Part shown: one piece after another, positions 50,270 to 62,104 of the stretch | Layout: the number at the start of each line of letters is the position of its first letter | Numbering within the stretch: position 1 is the stretch's first letter | Source: Hexactinellida sp. DTS-2022 | Lineage: Eukaryota; Porifera; Hexactinellida | Direction: 5' to 3' | Assembly: GCA_028753945.1 (NCBI GenBank) | Contig: JAPNXP010000012.1 | Span: 4,300,501 to 4,364,500, forward strand | DNA length: 64,000 bases | Translations under genes and position numbers: made by a program | The notes under the pieces: generated by a model | Database searches by the model: none | What the model saw: only the letters and a program-made list of their open reading frames with translations | Told to the model about the DNA's origin: nothing

Positions 50270-53210
50270 TCAAGTAGTAGTTCTCCTTCTCCAGAATAGA
50301 GAGGAATATCGAAATGAATTATTCCACCTTGTCTATGACAATAATTCTATTGGAATCAATAATAGTATCAATCTTATGAGCTATGGTAATTACAGTGCAT
50401 TCACTGAAGTTAGTTCGCATTGCCTGCTGTGTCAATAAGTATGTGTGCAGATTTACATTAGCTGTCAATCAGACAGCTGCTGTCTCTCTCCCGTAGAGAA
50501 GTTACTTCCGTCTTCCTCAACACGCGACATCAGCTGATCAGGCAACCTCCCCACCATCTCAAGATGACAGCTGTAATGCTGTCCAGTTCTCCTCACAGCT
50601 GGACTCATCAAACGGATCCAAGTTATATCTGAGTGTTCCCGAGAAGAGAACTGGGTGGGATAACCGACAGTCTCTTCCTATGCGCATACACAAGCTTTGA
50701 TATGTCAGCTCGTCAATCATAATACAGCCTTCCGACACCTCGTTATTCGACACAGAGCATTGAAGAGAGAAGACTCGCCAGTCTCAGTCCAACCAATAAT
50801 TCCTACCTTTTCACCATCTAGGATAGGAGAGAGATGTTAGTGAGGGAGTACGGGAGCTCTTCTGAGTATTGAAAGATTCCTGAGAGCATGAGACCCAGCA
50901 GGGAGATATTTATGTGCGAGTATAGGGGACTCCTTGCTACGCTCTCAGTCGCTTCGCCTGATTAGCTGTCTTTAGGTAGTATAGTATCTCATAGACAGAG
51001 TCAAGAGGAGAAGATTATGAATGGGGCAATAATCATTATGTACTGGGTAGCAGGGATGCTATGCTAATAGCAATAATATAGGCTGCGTAGACCCAAATAC
51101 ATAGACAAAAAGCAGCTGATCATCTAAGAACCCCTGTATCCTTTGAAAACCTATTCAGAATTCTTCCACTTGGGTTTGATTGGAAGAAATACATAGGACA
51201 GTACAGAACTTTGGATAACATATGATTGTGAAGACGTCTGTTGGCTGAAGTAATATGTAATAGAAAGTGAAAGCGGAGAAACACATACCAACAGAACCGG
51301 TAAAAGTAAAGAATGCCAACAGTGCTATTGACCCATTAGTGGAGTTAGAAAAGTAGCATGGACAAGCGGAAGATTGACTCGTGTTTGTAAGATTAACAAC
51401 AGACCAATTCTGATAAGGAGTATCGGAGCAAGTTGTAACAGACTGCACTACCAGTAGCTCAAGAAGAGTAATGCATTACTCGACACCGTCAATACTAGCA
51501 AGAGAATAGTAATGCACAATCCCCCTGTCCAGAAGTACTCTAAATACGTCATGATGATACCAGAACTTGGTCTGTAGTCCTCTTTCGTTAGAAATCTGGA
51601 TAAAGGCGCGTTTCCCCAACAGTCTCTCCATCCCATCTCCCTCAAGTGTACCAGGCATTTCATTTGAACGATCATAGCTTGGGATTAAAAAGATATTTCT
51701 TTCTTCGATCATCTCCAAATCGCACAGAAACACCCTGATAACTCGTTGTTAACAACAAGTCCATAAGATCCATTGCACACAACTGAACCTTCTCTCATCA
51801 CTGCTATCTCTTCATTGCTTTATTGAATGTAATGAGTCACCAACAGGAATATCTTATCATTAAGAAATCCCCTCAAGCAGTTATCGAATATATCCTTACC
51901 CACCTCTACATCCACAACAGATAAACGTCAGCCTCTTGATAGACAGCACGGGCTAGAGCCACCAGAGCCTTCTGTCCCCACTCAGAGTCACGCCTCTCTC
52001 TCCTATCAGGGTTAAGTCGCCCTCCGCGAACGATACAATGTCCTCCTCCAGGCTACAGACTGCAACCACCTGTCGATAGCGGTGTGAGTGGAGAGGGCTA
52101 CCAAATAGAATGTTATCTCGAAATGTCCCCGAGAATATCCATGGTTCCTGTGCCGCATACGAGGTTGTACCGATATTATTGATTTTCCCAGATACGCCGG
52201 GTAACTCATTTATCAGTCTAATGAGGAGACTGGAGTTCCCAGAGCCGAGAGGGCCAATCAACCCACTCTATTAAATTTTAGGTTGATTCGTTTCAAAACG
52301 AGATTGCTACTATATCACCATCTCCTCTCCGACTCCATGAAGCTGCTCCAGGCGCGTAATTTTGGAAGGAAATTTTTCTAGGCGCGCGAAAATCGAGAGA
52401 TGCTCCCATAGACGTAATACTAATTGAGTATTTTGGGCGCGTGTGAGCGAGCTCAAACTTAATCTAGGCGCGCGCAGAAAATTTTGCCTGGATGAAAGCC
52501 TGGGCATAACGCACTTCTTTCCTTCTAATCCTACCAACGTATTTCAGAAATGGTTTTCCCAGACATACAATTTGATGACACGCATCCCATCTGGTCCATT
52601 AGACTAATTCGTTCAACTGCCGTTATAGACTGTAAGTATCTAAACCGACCGAATATATATCCAGTAATCATTTGCATATGAATGTGTAGAGCTATGTAAG
52701 CAAAGCCTAGAAGACTAATAGGGCCAACCAATGCTATTACCACAGATACAATTGTTACGAATGGAGCTATCTTAAGAAACCTAAGGAAACCACACCATAC
52801 TCCAGCTCATAAATGTCGTTAGATATCAAGTTGAGAATGTGTCCGATAGATATTCTGTGTAGAGTTGCTTGTTGTAATCTGACGGCTTACCTGTACACTG
52901 CTGAGTACAGATAGTTCTCAATTGGATTCCAGCACAATATCCGTAGTTATCGCCAGAGGTCCGGAACAAAACTGTAAAGATTATAATTAAAGAAATAAGT
53001 ATTGCATTGCTTCTATCAGCAATAGTTTTCGACTGATAATAAAGTTTTAGTCTTGCGAGAGCTATTTTGATGTCAGATCCTCCTTTCTTAGCTAACTCTA
53101 TTACCCAGTTCTTCTCAAACTTATCGTAGAGATATTCAGAACACTGTCCTTTCGGACAAGGAAAGAGGTCATCTTCAGTCAGTGTTGTTTTGAATTTTCA
53201 AAAATAGCTT
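50270..53210 (-). pseudogene. ABCC-type (MRP) ABC transporter pseudogene
   Basis: Fragments in the right order on the minus strand, in several frames. TMD1: 52531-52743 with ITAVERISLMDQM and GKTISEIRW. NBD1: 51953-52261 with GPLGSGNSSLLIRLI (Walker A Lys replaced by Asn), AAQEPWIFSGTFRDNILFG and a broken signature (LSGDRRL). TMD2: hydrophobic pieces at 51155-51733. NBD2: 50559-50753 with HPVLFSGTLRYNLDPFDES. Near 50330-50440 the H-loop region TVITIAHKIDTIIDSNRIIV is still readable. Many frameshifts make it non-coding as a whole. A 250-bp insertion with AGGCGCG motifs interrupts it near 52270-52520. NBD1 Walker A loss suggests decay before, or along with, the frame loss. Confidence 0.8.
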
Positions 53211-53569
53211 TTCGACTAGAAATAGATTATTTGAGTTATAAAGTTCCCTCTGTAATCCAATCTACTTGGATTTAAATTAATTCTAAATTCTAAATTTCAA
53301 ATTAGACCATTTGCTCTATGTATTACATGTAATGTCTAGATGTCATGCGATTAGGGCGTAAATTTAGCTTTTGCGTCTAAGCTAAGGTTGGAATAACTCT
53401 CCATAGGCAGAATGCAGTACATAATTCAGGCATTTATTTCTAAACAGGGATACGACCCTGGGTGAATGTACGAAAGGTGTTTATGCGGTGTACCATAGCA
53501 TATCAGAGTATAAAATATTATGTATTTATTATTAATAGAATACTGTAAGGCGGCAGTGGAACGCAAAGC

Positions 53570-55489
53570 TTAAAGATCTTTATCTGATAAGTTGCCTGAT
53601 GTATCCGTTAACTCCGGTTCTGATTGGGAGATAGCCTCGTTGTCCTCGTACTCCACCTGCCCCTCATCCGGCAGGTCCCTCGACTCATCAGCTGTTTCCT
53701 GACAGCTCGTCTCGTGCTGGTTGTCAGCGGGATGATACTCGTCAGTCCCGTCGGTGAAGAAGGAGAGAGGGACAGAGGAGTGCTCCGATATGAAGTGTAT
53801 CGTGTCGCTCCACTCGTCAGTCATCTTCTCGGTGGACAGGTCGACCCGGCCCATCTCCTCCAGCAGGTGTATCAGCCGCTCCGAGGGCATCTCCTCGCAG
53901 AGCGCGCGGATGAGTCTGCAGGCGTGTCTGAACGCGTCCTCCTCGGCGTAGAACACGGACCAGAAGCGGACAAACAGCACCGCGTGCACCTCCTGCAGGT
54001 CGCAGTGGGACACCTGGGACAGCACGGGCACCAGGTAGCTGGAGAACTCGTGGAAGAACATCTCCGGCAGGAAGTCCAGACTGTGGTGGTCCGCGTACAC
54101 AGGAAGCAGCTTCAAGAGGGCGAACAGGTCTCTCTTCTTGGTCACCTGGATAGTCAGGAAGCAGAAGAGAGAGTTCGCGACAGGGTCTCTCTCTAGGAGC
54201 CGCAGGGCCCCGGGGGAGAAGGGGAACGGGGCCGGAGCCCCGGTAGCGGATATCTGGCCGAGGCGACACACCGGGACTATGGAGCTGGGCGCGAGAGAGA
54301 GCTTTTCCTGCGACATGAACAGCATCAGGTCCGGGATAAACTGGGACAGGAGTCTGTGGTCGAGCGCGGGCTCCGGGGCGATCCTCTTGTCGATGATGCT
54401 GAGCGCCTGCAGAGCGATGTTGAGCAGGTGCAGCGTGAGCAGCACCTCGTTGCTCTGTCTGGGCAGCCTCCGCTTCTGCGCCAGGCGGGCGGCCTGCTCC
54501 AGGGCCACGCGGCACAGCATGTGCACTGTGTTGGGGTCCCGGAGGGCCATCACCAGGTCGAAGAGCGTCTCGTAGGAGTCCGACATGTACTTCTTGACCG
54601 CCCGGAACTGCTGGTGGATCTCCACGAGCCGCGCGGACCGCTGGCGCGGGTCCCCCTGCGCCTGGTCCAGCAGCGAGATGAAGTGTCCGCAGCTCTCCTG
54701 CTCCAGCAGCCTCGCGGCCGCGTCTGTCCGCTGCAGTGACGTCACCAGGTCGCACCGCAGGGTGCAGAAGTGCGGCTTCCTCGTCTTGCTGAACAGGATT
54801 CGGATAAACACGCAGAGAGTGTTGTAGAGCTTGTAGGAGTCCCCGACCAGCTCCAGCAGCTTCTGTACTTCTCTGTTTCCCCGACGGACGTCGAGCGGGA
54901 GCGTGAAGAAGGTCTGTCCGGCAGACCCAGTGCCCAGGGCGCAGTTGAGGAGTCTCTCTTTGGCCTCGATGTACTCGTCGAGGAGGGGCGAGACCGAGTC
55001 CGAGAAGAGGCTCTTGTGCTCCTCCAGCTCCCACACCAGCTGCTTGAGCGGGAGCGGGCACTTCTCCAGGAAGTCCGGCTCGGACGCTAGGGTTCTCAGG
55101 TACACCTCGTCCACAGTGTCCATGTGCAGCATGAGGTCGAACAGACAGCTGCTGAGCTCAGGAATCGACATCCGGATTAGCTCCTCGAGTTTCAGTCTCT
55201 GCATCACGTCCCTCAGGAGCGCGGGGTTAGCCGCAGTCACCTCTCTGCGGATACAGACACACAGCTGGCGAATCAGACTCAGGTTGTACGAGGCCCGGCG
55301 AATCCCTAAGAGGTCCAACAGCTCCAGGGGTACCAGCGGCAGCTGGGGGGCGACAGGGGCGGGATAGGGCGGGGCGGTCAGGTGGGAGACAGTCGCTTGA
55401 AATCTACTGATGCACTCTGGATATCCAGCTTGAAACTCGGCGAAGTCGGGAAAAGGAGGAATATCTTCTATCTGATCTCTGCCGGACAT
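53570..55489 (-). CDS. NELFB: Negative elongation factor B (COBRA1)
   Basis: 639 residues in one exon; the human protein is 580. Helical throughout. LKLEELIRMSIPELSSCLFD and LKQLVWELEEHKSLFSDSVS plus PLLDEYIEAKERLL match the NELF-B N-terminal third, and DVMQRLK and KKYMSDSYETLFDL also fit. NELF-B bridges NELF-A/C to NELF-E in the complex that holds Pol II in promoter-proximal pausing. The last ~50 residues are acidic (ESRDLPDEGQVEYEDNEAI). Codon usage is strongly GC-rich against AT-rich surroundings. On the minus strand the ATG is preceded by TTTTGTCAGA, a good splice-acceptor-like sequence, so a 5' UTR intron or trans-splice site is possible. Confidence 0.88.
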   Translation of the reverse strand: MSGRDQIEDIPPFPDFAEFQAGYPECISRFQATVSHLTAPPYPAPVAPQLPLVPLELLDLLGIRRASYNLSLIRQLCVCIRREVTAANPALLRDVMQRLKLEELIRMSIPELSSCLFDLMLHMDTVDEVYLRTLASEPDFLEKCPLPLKQLVWELEEHKSLFSDSVSPLLDEYIEAKERLLNCALGTGSAGQTFFTLPLDVRRGNREVQKLLELVGDSYKLYNTLCVFIRILFSKTRKPHFCTLRCDLVTSLQRTDAAARLLEQESCGHFISLLDQAQGDPRQRSARLVEIHQQFRAVKKYMSDSYETLFDLVMALRDPNTVHMLCRVALEQAARLAQKRRLPRQSNEVLLTLHLLNIALQALSIIDKRIAPEPALDHRLLSQFIPDLMLFMSQEKLSLAPSSIVPVCRLGQISATGAPAPFPFSPGALRLLERDPVANSLFCFLTIQVTKKRDLFALLKLLPVYADHHSLDFLPEMFFHEFSSYLVPVLSQVSHCDLQEVHAVLFVRFWSVFYAEEDAFRHACRLIRALCEEMPSERLIHLLEEMGRVDLSTEKMTDEWSDTIHFISEHSSVPLSFFTDGTDEYHPADNQHETSCQETADESRDLPDEGQVEYEDNEAISQSEPELTDTSGNLSDKDL

Positions 55490-55599
55490 TCTGACAAAAG
55501 ACTATTGTAGCTAGCTGTGAGTCATGCATCTGCAGTAATGAGAAATGTTCACAAATAGCAATAACAATTGTGACTGCAAAGGAATTACAATCATTTAAT

Positions 55600-55930
55600 T
55601 AAAATGTCCGGAAATAGGCATTTGAATTTCCGGAATAATTTCGTTTACACCGGTGTAAGCGCGTTATGGGAACCCCAGCGTTTAGGGGGCCCCGTCCCTA
55701 AATCGCTAGCGTTAAAACACTAGCGATATGGGGACGGGATCCCTAAATGCTAGGGCTTTAGGGACGGGGGGGACTAAAACGCTGGGATCTCCAAAGCGAG
55801 CTTACACCAGAATTAGGCATTCATATTTCCCGGAACCGTTCCGCGTAATTCCGTAATTTAGGTACTTTGATTTTCCGGAATGGTACCGTTCCATACCATC
55901 CCGTTTCGGAAATTAGTATGTCCTCTATTA
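55600..55930. repeat. Nested MITE: GGGACGGG fold-back inside a CCGGAA element
   Basis: About 55649-55806 has ends ACACCGGTGTAAGCGCG and CGAGCTTACACC with arms containing AACCCCAGCG / CGCTGGGATC and GTCCCTAAAT. It splits an element with TTCCGGAATA and TTTTCCGGAATGG motifs. No coding sequence. Confidence 0.55.
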
Positions 55931-55980
55931 TATCACTTTCTTGAATGAATTTCGATAATGATTTCATAATTTACAAAACG

Positions 55981-56070
55981 AGCCCTTCGGTCTCGGTCGC
56001 TTCACGACGGATCACTCTCTCATAAAGGTCGCTTTGCGACCTTTGTTCGTTCGTGTTAGACACTACGCAA
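55981..56070. repeat. GC-rich hairpin block, copy 2
   Basis: GAGCCCTTCGGTCTCGGTCG and GGTCGCTTTGCGACC hairpin, followed by TTCGTGTTAGACACTACGC. The latter, inverted, also appears at 63977-64000. Confidence 0.65.
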
Positions 56071-56212
56071 TACAGTTAACTCCGCAAAATATCACTGATG
56101 ATAAATAAGTTTAGAATTAATTAATTTTCGAGATTCAAATTCAGATGTATGGAAGTACCTCCACGGCTCTTTATAAAAAAATTAGCTTTTAAAATGACTT
56201 CTGACTGAGTGT

Positions 56213-56905
56213 ATAAGTTATGTCGATTTTGTCAAATGTTGATTTTACAAAATCAACATGAATCAACGAAACTAAACAAGTGTTCGACTTTGGCTATATT
56301 ACTCGGATTAGTCGGATATGCCTCGGTTTTATCCCATTTTGTCCTTGTATGAAGAAAATTTTAAAATTTTTAGAATGAAAATATGACGATTTTATTAGTT
56401 GATTTTGTAAAATCAACATTTCAGATTGTCGATTTTACAAAATCAACTAATAAAAAATGTTGATTTTATAAAATCGACATTTTTTATTAGTTGATTTTAC
56501 AAAATCAACATTTCAGATTGTCGATTTTACAAAATCAACTAAAAAAAATATCGATTTTATAAAATCAACACTTTTTATTAGTTGATTTTATAAAATCGAT
56601 ATTTTTTTTAGTTGATTTTGTAAAATCGACATTTCTAATTAGTTGATTTGTAAAATCGACATTCTGAAATGTCGATTTTACACGGTTTACTAAATTAACT
56701 AATACAATATGTCGATTTTATAAAATCAACAGTTTATATTAGTTGATTTTGTAAAATAGACATTTTTTATTAGTTGATTTTGTAAAATAGACATTCTGAA
56801 ATGTCGATTTTACAAAATCAACTATTAAATAAAATATGTTGATTTTACAAAATCAACTTATTAAAAATGTCGATTTTATAAAATCAACTATTTTACAAAT
56901 TTAAC
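56213..56905. repeat. Array of ~17 short palindromes GATTTTRYAAAATC
   Basis: Spaced units of GTYGATTTT-AC/AT/GT-AAAATCRAC, each nearly self-complementary, separated by AT-rich linkers (AACTAATAAAAA). The left edge has GTTATGTCGATTTTGTCAAA, which also starts the array at 60535. Confidence 0.85.
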
Positions 56906-57095
56906 TTCATAAGAGTGAACAATGGGTGAATTAATAAAGACTGAACTAAAAGAGTATAAAGTTAATCTTACTTAGTATAGTTCCAACGATAGTGCCTATT
57001 CGGTAATAATCGACTAGGGAGGTAATAATCACTTCACAACAGTATTTATTTAGGGTTAGTAAGTATTCTTTACTTCACTTATTGATTGTTCTTAA

Positions 57096-59139
57096 GGGTA
57101 ATCTGTATTGATATTCGGGCGTTCACGGTGAATCTCAGAATTGCATAATTTACTACTAGGAATACTCTAGATGAGATAGAGATTGACTTCTATGATTTTT
57201 TTTTTCTTAATTTTCAATCAAGATGGTGTTTTTTAATAAAATAAGACGTCGACTTCCTTATATGGGCATGACATTTTTTCAAAAATTGTTGAATCTTTTT
57301 GAATTTTTGAACATATTATTATGAGACTATTTCCTCTCAGTAATAATTTTTATTTTATTTATTTTTGCAGAAGAAACGATGCTAAAGGGCATTTTTTCAA
57401 AATAATCATAAAACGCAGTCGTGCACTAAACTATCGTTATAAAATGTTAGAAGAAAATTTTTTCAATTCTAGTTCAAGGGTCTGAGGATGCATCATGTGT
57501 TACCCCAGAGAAATTTTTTGATTTTCTGATTATTATTTTTGGTTTTATAAGCATTCTAAGGCTGCGGCCCACGAATTTTTCCGAATTTCAACATCAAAAG
57601 AGGTGATAAAATTCTACACTGCCATATATTGTTCCCAAAATTAAAAATTTCGGAATCTAGAGGTCAAAATATACAGGTTCACGTCAAAAAGTTCAGGAAT
57701 ATGTCAAAAATTAGGAAATTAGGGGCATAAAAGAATATGAAGGGTATGCAAGTACCCGGTGATCATATATTACTGTGGGAAATTGGAAAGCAGAATAATT
57801 CTGTTATTCTTCATAAAAATGCGCCAGCTTCTTATCTATGCGTAGCATTTGTTTTCAACACTTTTACAATAATATATCATGAGTTATGACCAATTTATGA
57901 CTATGGTTTTGTCTGTTTTGTCATATTTTCACACCTCAAGGCCCTCAAATATACAATAAAGTATTATATAAAACACCAATTTGGTAATACAAATATGGAA
58001 ATAGCATTTGCGCACAAAATGAGACGTTACACAACACGATCCAATCATTATTCGATAAGTTATGGACTTTTGGGCCACAGAAGGGGGCAAAAAATCTGAC
58101 ATTTCACACCTGTTGATATTTCAGAAACGCTTTGAGATAAAATGTTCATAGGCATTAGAAAATACTGTAAATACCTGACTTTCTATACGTTTATAATACA
58201 TTTTAGGACTCTAGGTGTCACACTTTTTAACATGACCATATATGGTAATTTGATGTGCCCAATTTTGATGACGAAGCAAATTTTGTAACTCTTGATCTCT
58301 GGACAGCAGAGACTAGCTCTAAAATTCTAGTCACATCATGATACTATTTCTTACTGATTGGATAAACTTTTGGGATTATATTATAATTCGAATGATGTGT
58401 TCTGATTTCAAATGCCCAAATATGGTGGTGTCAAAGTGGCAATATGTAAAAAAGCTGACAAAAATCCAACTTCTGATCCAAATGAGATAGAGCTTAGCTC
58501 TAAATTTCTAAAAATAGTCTAATTCAATTTCAAATGACATTATCTATTTTATGCAGTTTAGGAACTCCTTTTCTTCGCACTTTCATATTCTGGACTCAGC
58601 CACTTCGACACAAATTAATTAAATGCTAATTATGAAGGTGTAAAAAAAGACCATTTGGGCATATGGATGTAAAAAAGAGAATTTTTATTCTAGAAAGTCA
58701 AACTTTTTTTTAAAATGCTCAGTATATGTAGGCGCATGTTTTAAAAGCGGGCAGTTTTGGCAATATAATACAAAAAAATTGAATTAGTATACTTTTAATG
58801 AAAAATAGTGGGTTTTTTTTGACCAATTTCACAAAAATGACAATAACATAGAGTAGATTAAAGAAAAAGCATATTTCGGTTCGATTTAAAACATTGAGTA
58901 TTGACTCAGGTATATTTTATAATTGACATGTTTCGCGCTAAAAACTAACATAAAAAATTTTTGTAAATATTTGGCTAGTATGGATTAGGCCTATATTGAC
59001 ATTGTCTAGTTCATAACTAAGGATATATACATAGTAGAACTCTAATATTTTCAGGGATATCTTAGATATATTAGTACTATCCAAAAACGCAATAAAAACA
59101 TTAGGTCGTCGGGTGTCAAAATATCAGTACAGAGCACCC
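57096..59139. mobile_element. 2044-bp TTAA-flanked DNA element, copy 2
   Basis: The reverse complement of 18518-20561, same length to the base, TTAA at 57092-57095 and 59140-59143. Only scattered substitutions were noticed. No ORFs. The different flanks at the two copies prove independent insertions. Confidence 0.92.
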
Positions 59140-59297
59140 TTAAAGTTGATATTTCATTATCCTCTACTTGTATATTCTTTACATAACAAACACTAAGCAA
59201 ACAAGGTTAGTAAGACTATTGTTAAGTAATGCTATTGGTGATATCTTGCTATGGAACTACGCTAATGATTTAATATCTATGTTACATTATAATATTA

Positions 59298-60205
59298 TAT
59301 ACTGTGCCGACTATACTATAAGTATAGTGGCCCAGTTCAAATCTTAGTGCTTTGGTTACCGATTATTAGTCCGTAGATCCTCCACAGAACAGAGTTTTAT
59401 TAACTAAGAACTGAAATTTTCAGGATAGGTGTCTCATGGGTTACAGATGTGCACCTGGGGTCACGATTTTTGATCACATTTTTAAACCTATTTAATGTTA
59501 GAAAAGAAACAATAAATGGTGCCCGAATATTTAATTTATTTGCATTCGATAGAGAATTAAATTCTACACCTTTTCACAGTGCACGAATTTTCAAATTGGG
59601 TTTCGTTTGTGCCACAATTGACTTGCAAATTCCCTTTGTTTACTAACACTTCAGTTCATTGAAAGTGTTAAATCTAATTCTATTGTTTCAACTAGTTATT
59701 ATAATATTGATTCAACTTGTGAGATCGAGTAGGCTTCTATTTTCTAATTGACAATTAAGATTTTACATTCCATAACAACGACAGATTATGTGATTATATT
59801 TACTTCTGCAAGAATACTCTTGCACTGTTAATATACTGACGTAGTTAATTATAATTAATTCAGTCAGTATATGACTTATATAGATGCTTCCAATTTGTTT
59901 ATTAGGGGTCATCGAGCGGGCGGAATTGAAATTTAATAGCCAAATTAATTTTATTTACTATTTATGACAAATAATTAAACTTGATAAATTTAAGTTGACA
60001 TTGTAATTTGATAAATAGCATTAATCAGTCAGAGATGATACAAGATAGAAACAAACTTCCAATTTATCAATTGATCCTTATGCCACATAACACCTCTACA
60101 AGTAAGTCTTGACACCTTGAGGTGATGATGATATCGTTAAAAAAATGTGTTTTTACAATTTTGTGAATTATATATTTCGAATGGGTTGGTTGGTGTTGGG
60201 TGAAC
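59298..60205 (+). repeat. Family F1, copy 3, first part
   Basis: Starts at ACTGTGCCGACTATACTATA, continues with the CCACAGAACAGAG block (59385), the GTGCACCTGGGGTCACG block (59449), a middle part, and the 60020-60205 block. Interrupted after GGTGTTGGGTGAACACCC; it resumes at about 62105. Confidence 0.65.
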
Positions 60206-60534
60206 ACCCTGTTTTTGCCGGAGCACACCCGGCACATCCGGTACGGCGAGCGCCGTATCACTTTTCAGAGTGGCCAGCTTTGCTGTACCACCTCTATCTG
60301 TTCGAAATTATAATTTTCAGCAATAATTTATCCAATTAATGATTTTATGATCGCCGGACCGCATTCAAATACCTGAGAATTTACAGTCCGAATACTGTAA
60401 AATTCTCCGCCGTACCACTTTTCTATAATACTGCAAATTCATTTACTTGAGTGTGTGAATACAAAATATGTCACAACCACTAGTTATTTCGTTTTAGTTT
60501 AAGATAAGTATAGGAAGTCTATTTCATAATGCAT

Positions 60535-60980
60535 ATGTTATGTCGATTTTGTCAAATAGTCGATTTTACAAAATCAACACCCAAAATGTCGATTTTTAAA
60601 AATCAACATACAAACTATAGTTTAATTTGTAAAATAGTTGATTTTGTAAAATCGACATTTCAGAATGTCGATTTTACAAAATCAACTAATTGGAAATGTC
60701 GATTTTACAAAATCAACTAATAAAAAATGTTGATTTATAAAATCGACATTTTATTCGTTGATTTTGCAAAAGCACCCTGGAATATTTTTTCTTTCTGGTA
60801 AAAAAATTTCATTTTGGTAAAGAAATTTCTTCATACAAGTCGGTATATACTTGGATGAAGCGAATTCTGAACAAAATGGAATAAAACCGAGGCATATCCG
60901 AGTAATATATATAGCCAAAGTCGAACACTTGTTTTAGTTCCGTTGATTCATGTTGATTTTGTAAAATCGACATAACACAT
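60535..60980. repeat. Fold-back with GATTTTRYAAAATC palindromes
   Basis: Bounded by GTTATGTCGATTTTGTCAAA and TTTTGTAAAATCGACATAAC, so the array is enclosed by inverted ends. The right half (60800-60960) is the reverse complement of 56260-56350 (ATTACTCGGATxxGTCGG and GTTCGACTTTGGCTATAT). Confidence 0.75.
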
Positions 60981-61212
60981 ACATAACATGACTAATAATA
61001 GTTAACTAACAACAAGTATAAGATTTTAATTAACTAACAGCTAACAAACAGCTAAGATTTATAATCAGTATGGGTACAAACATATTATACGATACAATTG
61101 ATTCTTCCGACAAACCTATAGTTAGTATTTGGAAGAACTCGCTTTAGCTTGGGCTGTTCTATACCATCATATGTTAACATTTATCATTCAACAATGTATA
61201 CTTTTGGAATTA

Positions 61213-61300
61213 CGAGCCCTCCGGTCTCTGTCGCTTCGCGACTGTTCGGCAATTCAGATTCACGCCTCAACTGACGGCAGCTGCGCGGCCTTTTAAGCTC
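61213..61300. repeat. GC-rich hairpin block, copy 3
   Basis: GAGCCCTCCGGTCTCTGTCG, then TCGCTTCGCGACTG and GGCAGCTGCGCGGCC. Confidence 0.65.
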
Positions 61301-61900
61301 AATTATTTATTTGTATAAATCTGCTTGGCGTATTAATATATATTCCCCACAAAGTCATCTTTGTGGCCTTAGTTCATTCGTATTCGCACGCCTAAAATTA
61401 TGGACCATTTCAAATTATAAAATAGTAATTGAAACCTGTGGCTGGTAATTATACGTAATTAATTAATTCAGTAAATTGTATTGCAAAGTAATTTGCTAAC
61501 CCTGGATTTAACTTCTGCATAATAATTAAATGTAAAAATTTTACGAAACATGCAATGCAATATATTTTATAATGTAACAAAATTTTGTGTTCACTGAATC
61601 AAAATTGTAAGAGCTGAAATAAAATTAGTTCCTACATGACTTTAGGATCCCATATTCAGTATACATGTGTCTCATTTTATGTTGTTTGTCATCTAAAATT
61701 GTGGGCGAATCGGATAAAGAGTTATTCCCAAATATGTGCTTTTATGACGTCATAATCCCGTTATTTCATTTAGAAAACAAATAGATCGTTGTCAGCGTGT
61801 AAAATTACCCCAGCATGCAAATTTTCAGATCTCTAGAGTATATGCTCTTTCCTAATAATTCTGGACAAACACACAAACAAAGGACAATTGTGTTTTCAAT

Positions 61901-61908
61901 ATAGATAA

Positions 61909-61939
<31 letters not shown>

Positions 61940-61954
61940 CGTAGATAGATACGT
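61901..61954. repeat. (GATA)n microsatellite
   Basis: About ten ATAG units with two ACGT interruptions. Confidence 0.9.
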
Positions 61955-62104
61955 CATTCAACTTTGTTACTTTAGCTGCATCAAGTAAATGACTTTGCAG
62001 TATTATAGAAAAGGGGTCCATTTCTGTAAAGCAAAATGATATTTTACAGATTTGGACCCCCGGGCCAAATCTGTAGGGGGACCATTACGGTAAAACATTC
62101 CAAC

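Larger units (their letters stand above)
60206..62104. mobile_element. 1.9-kb insertion splitting F1 copy 3
   Basis: Defined by the interruption of F1 between 60205 and 62105. It contains the second palindrome array (60535-60980), a GC-rich hairpin block (61213-61300), one arm of an inverted pair (61630-61880) and a (GATA)n microsatellite. Several events may be involved. No genes are recognised. Confidence 0.45.

Noticed and set aside
53624-55367. Long plus-strand and other-frame ORFs across the NELFB gene (up to 414 codons)
   Set aside because: They are shadows of a GC-rich coding region; only the 53570-55489 minus frame shows a recognised protein.
56213-56905. CRISPR-like array
   Set aside because: Units are palindromes with variable spacing and similar AT-rich linkers, not identical repeats with unique spacers, and the context is an animal genome with no cas genes.
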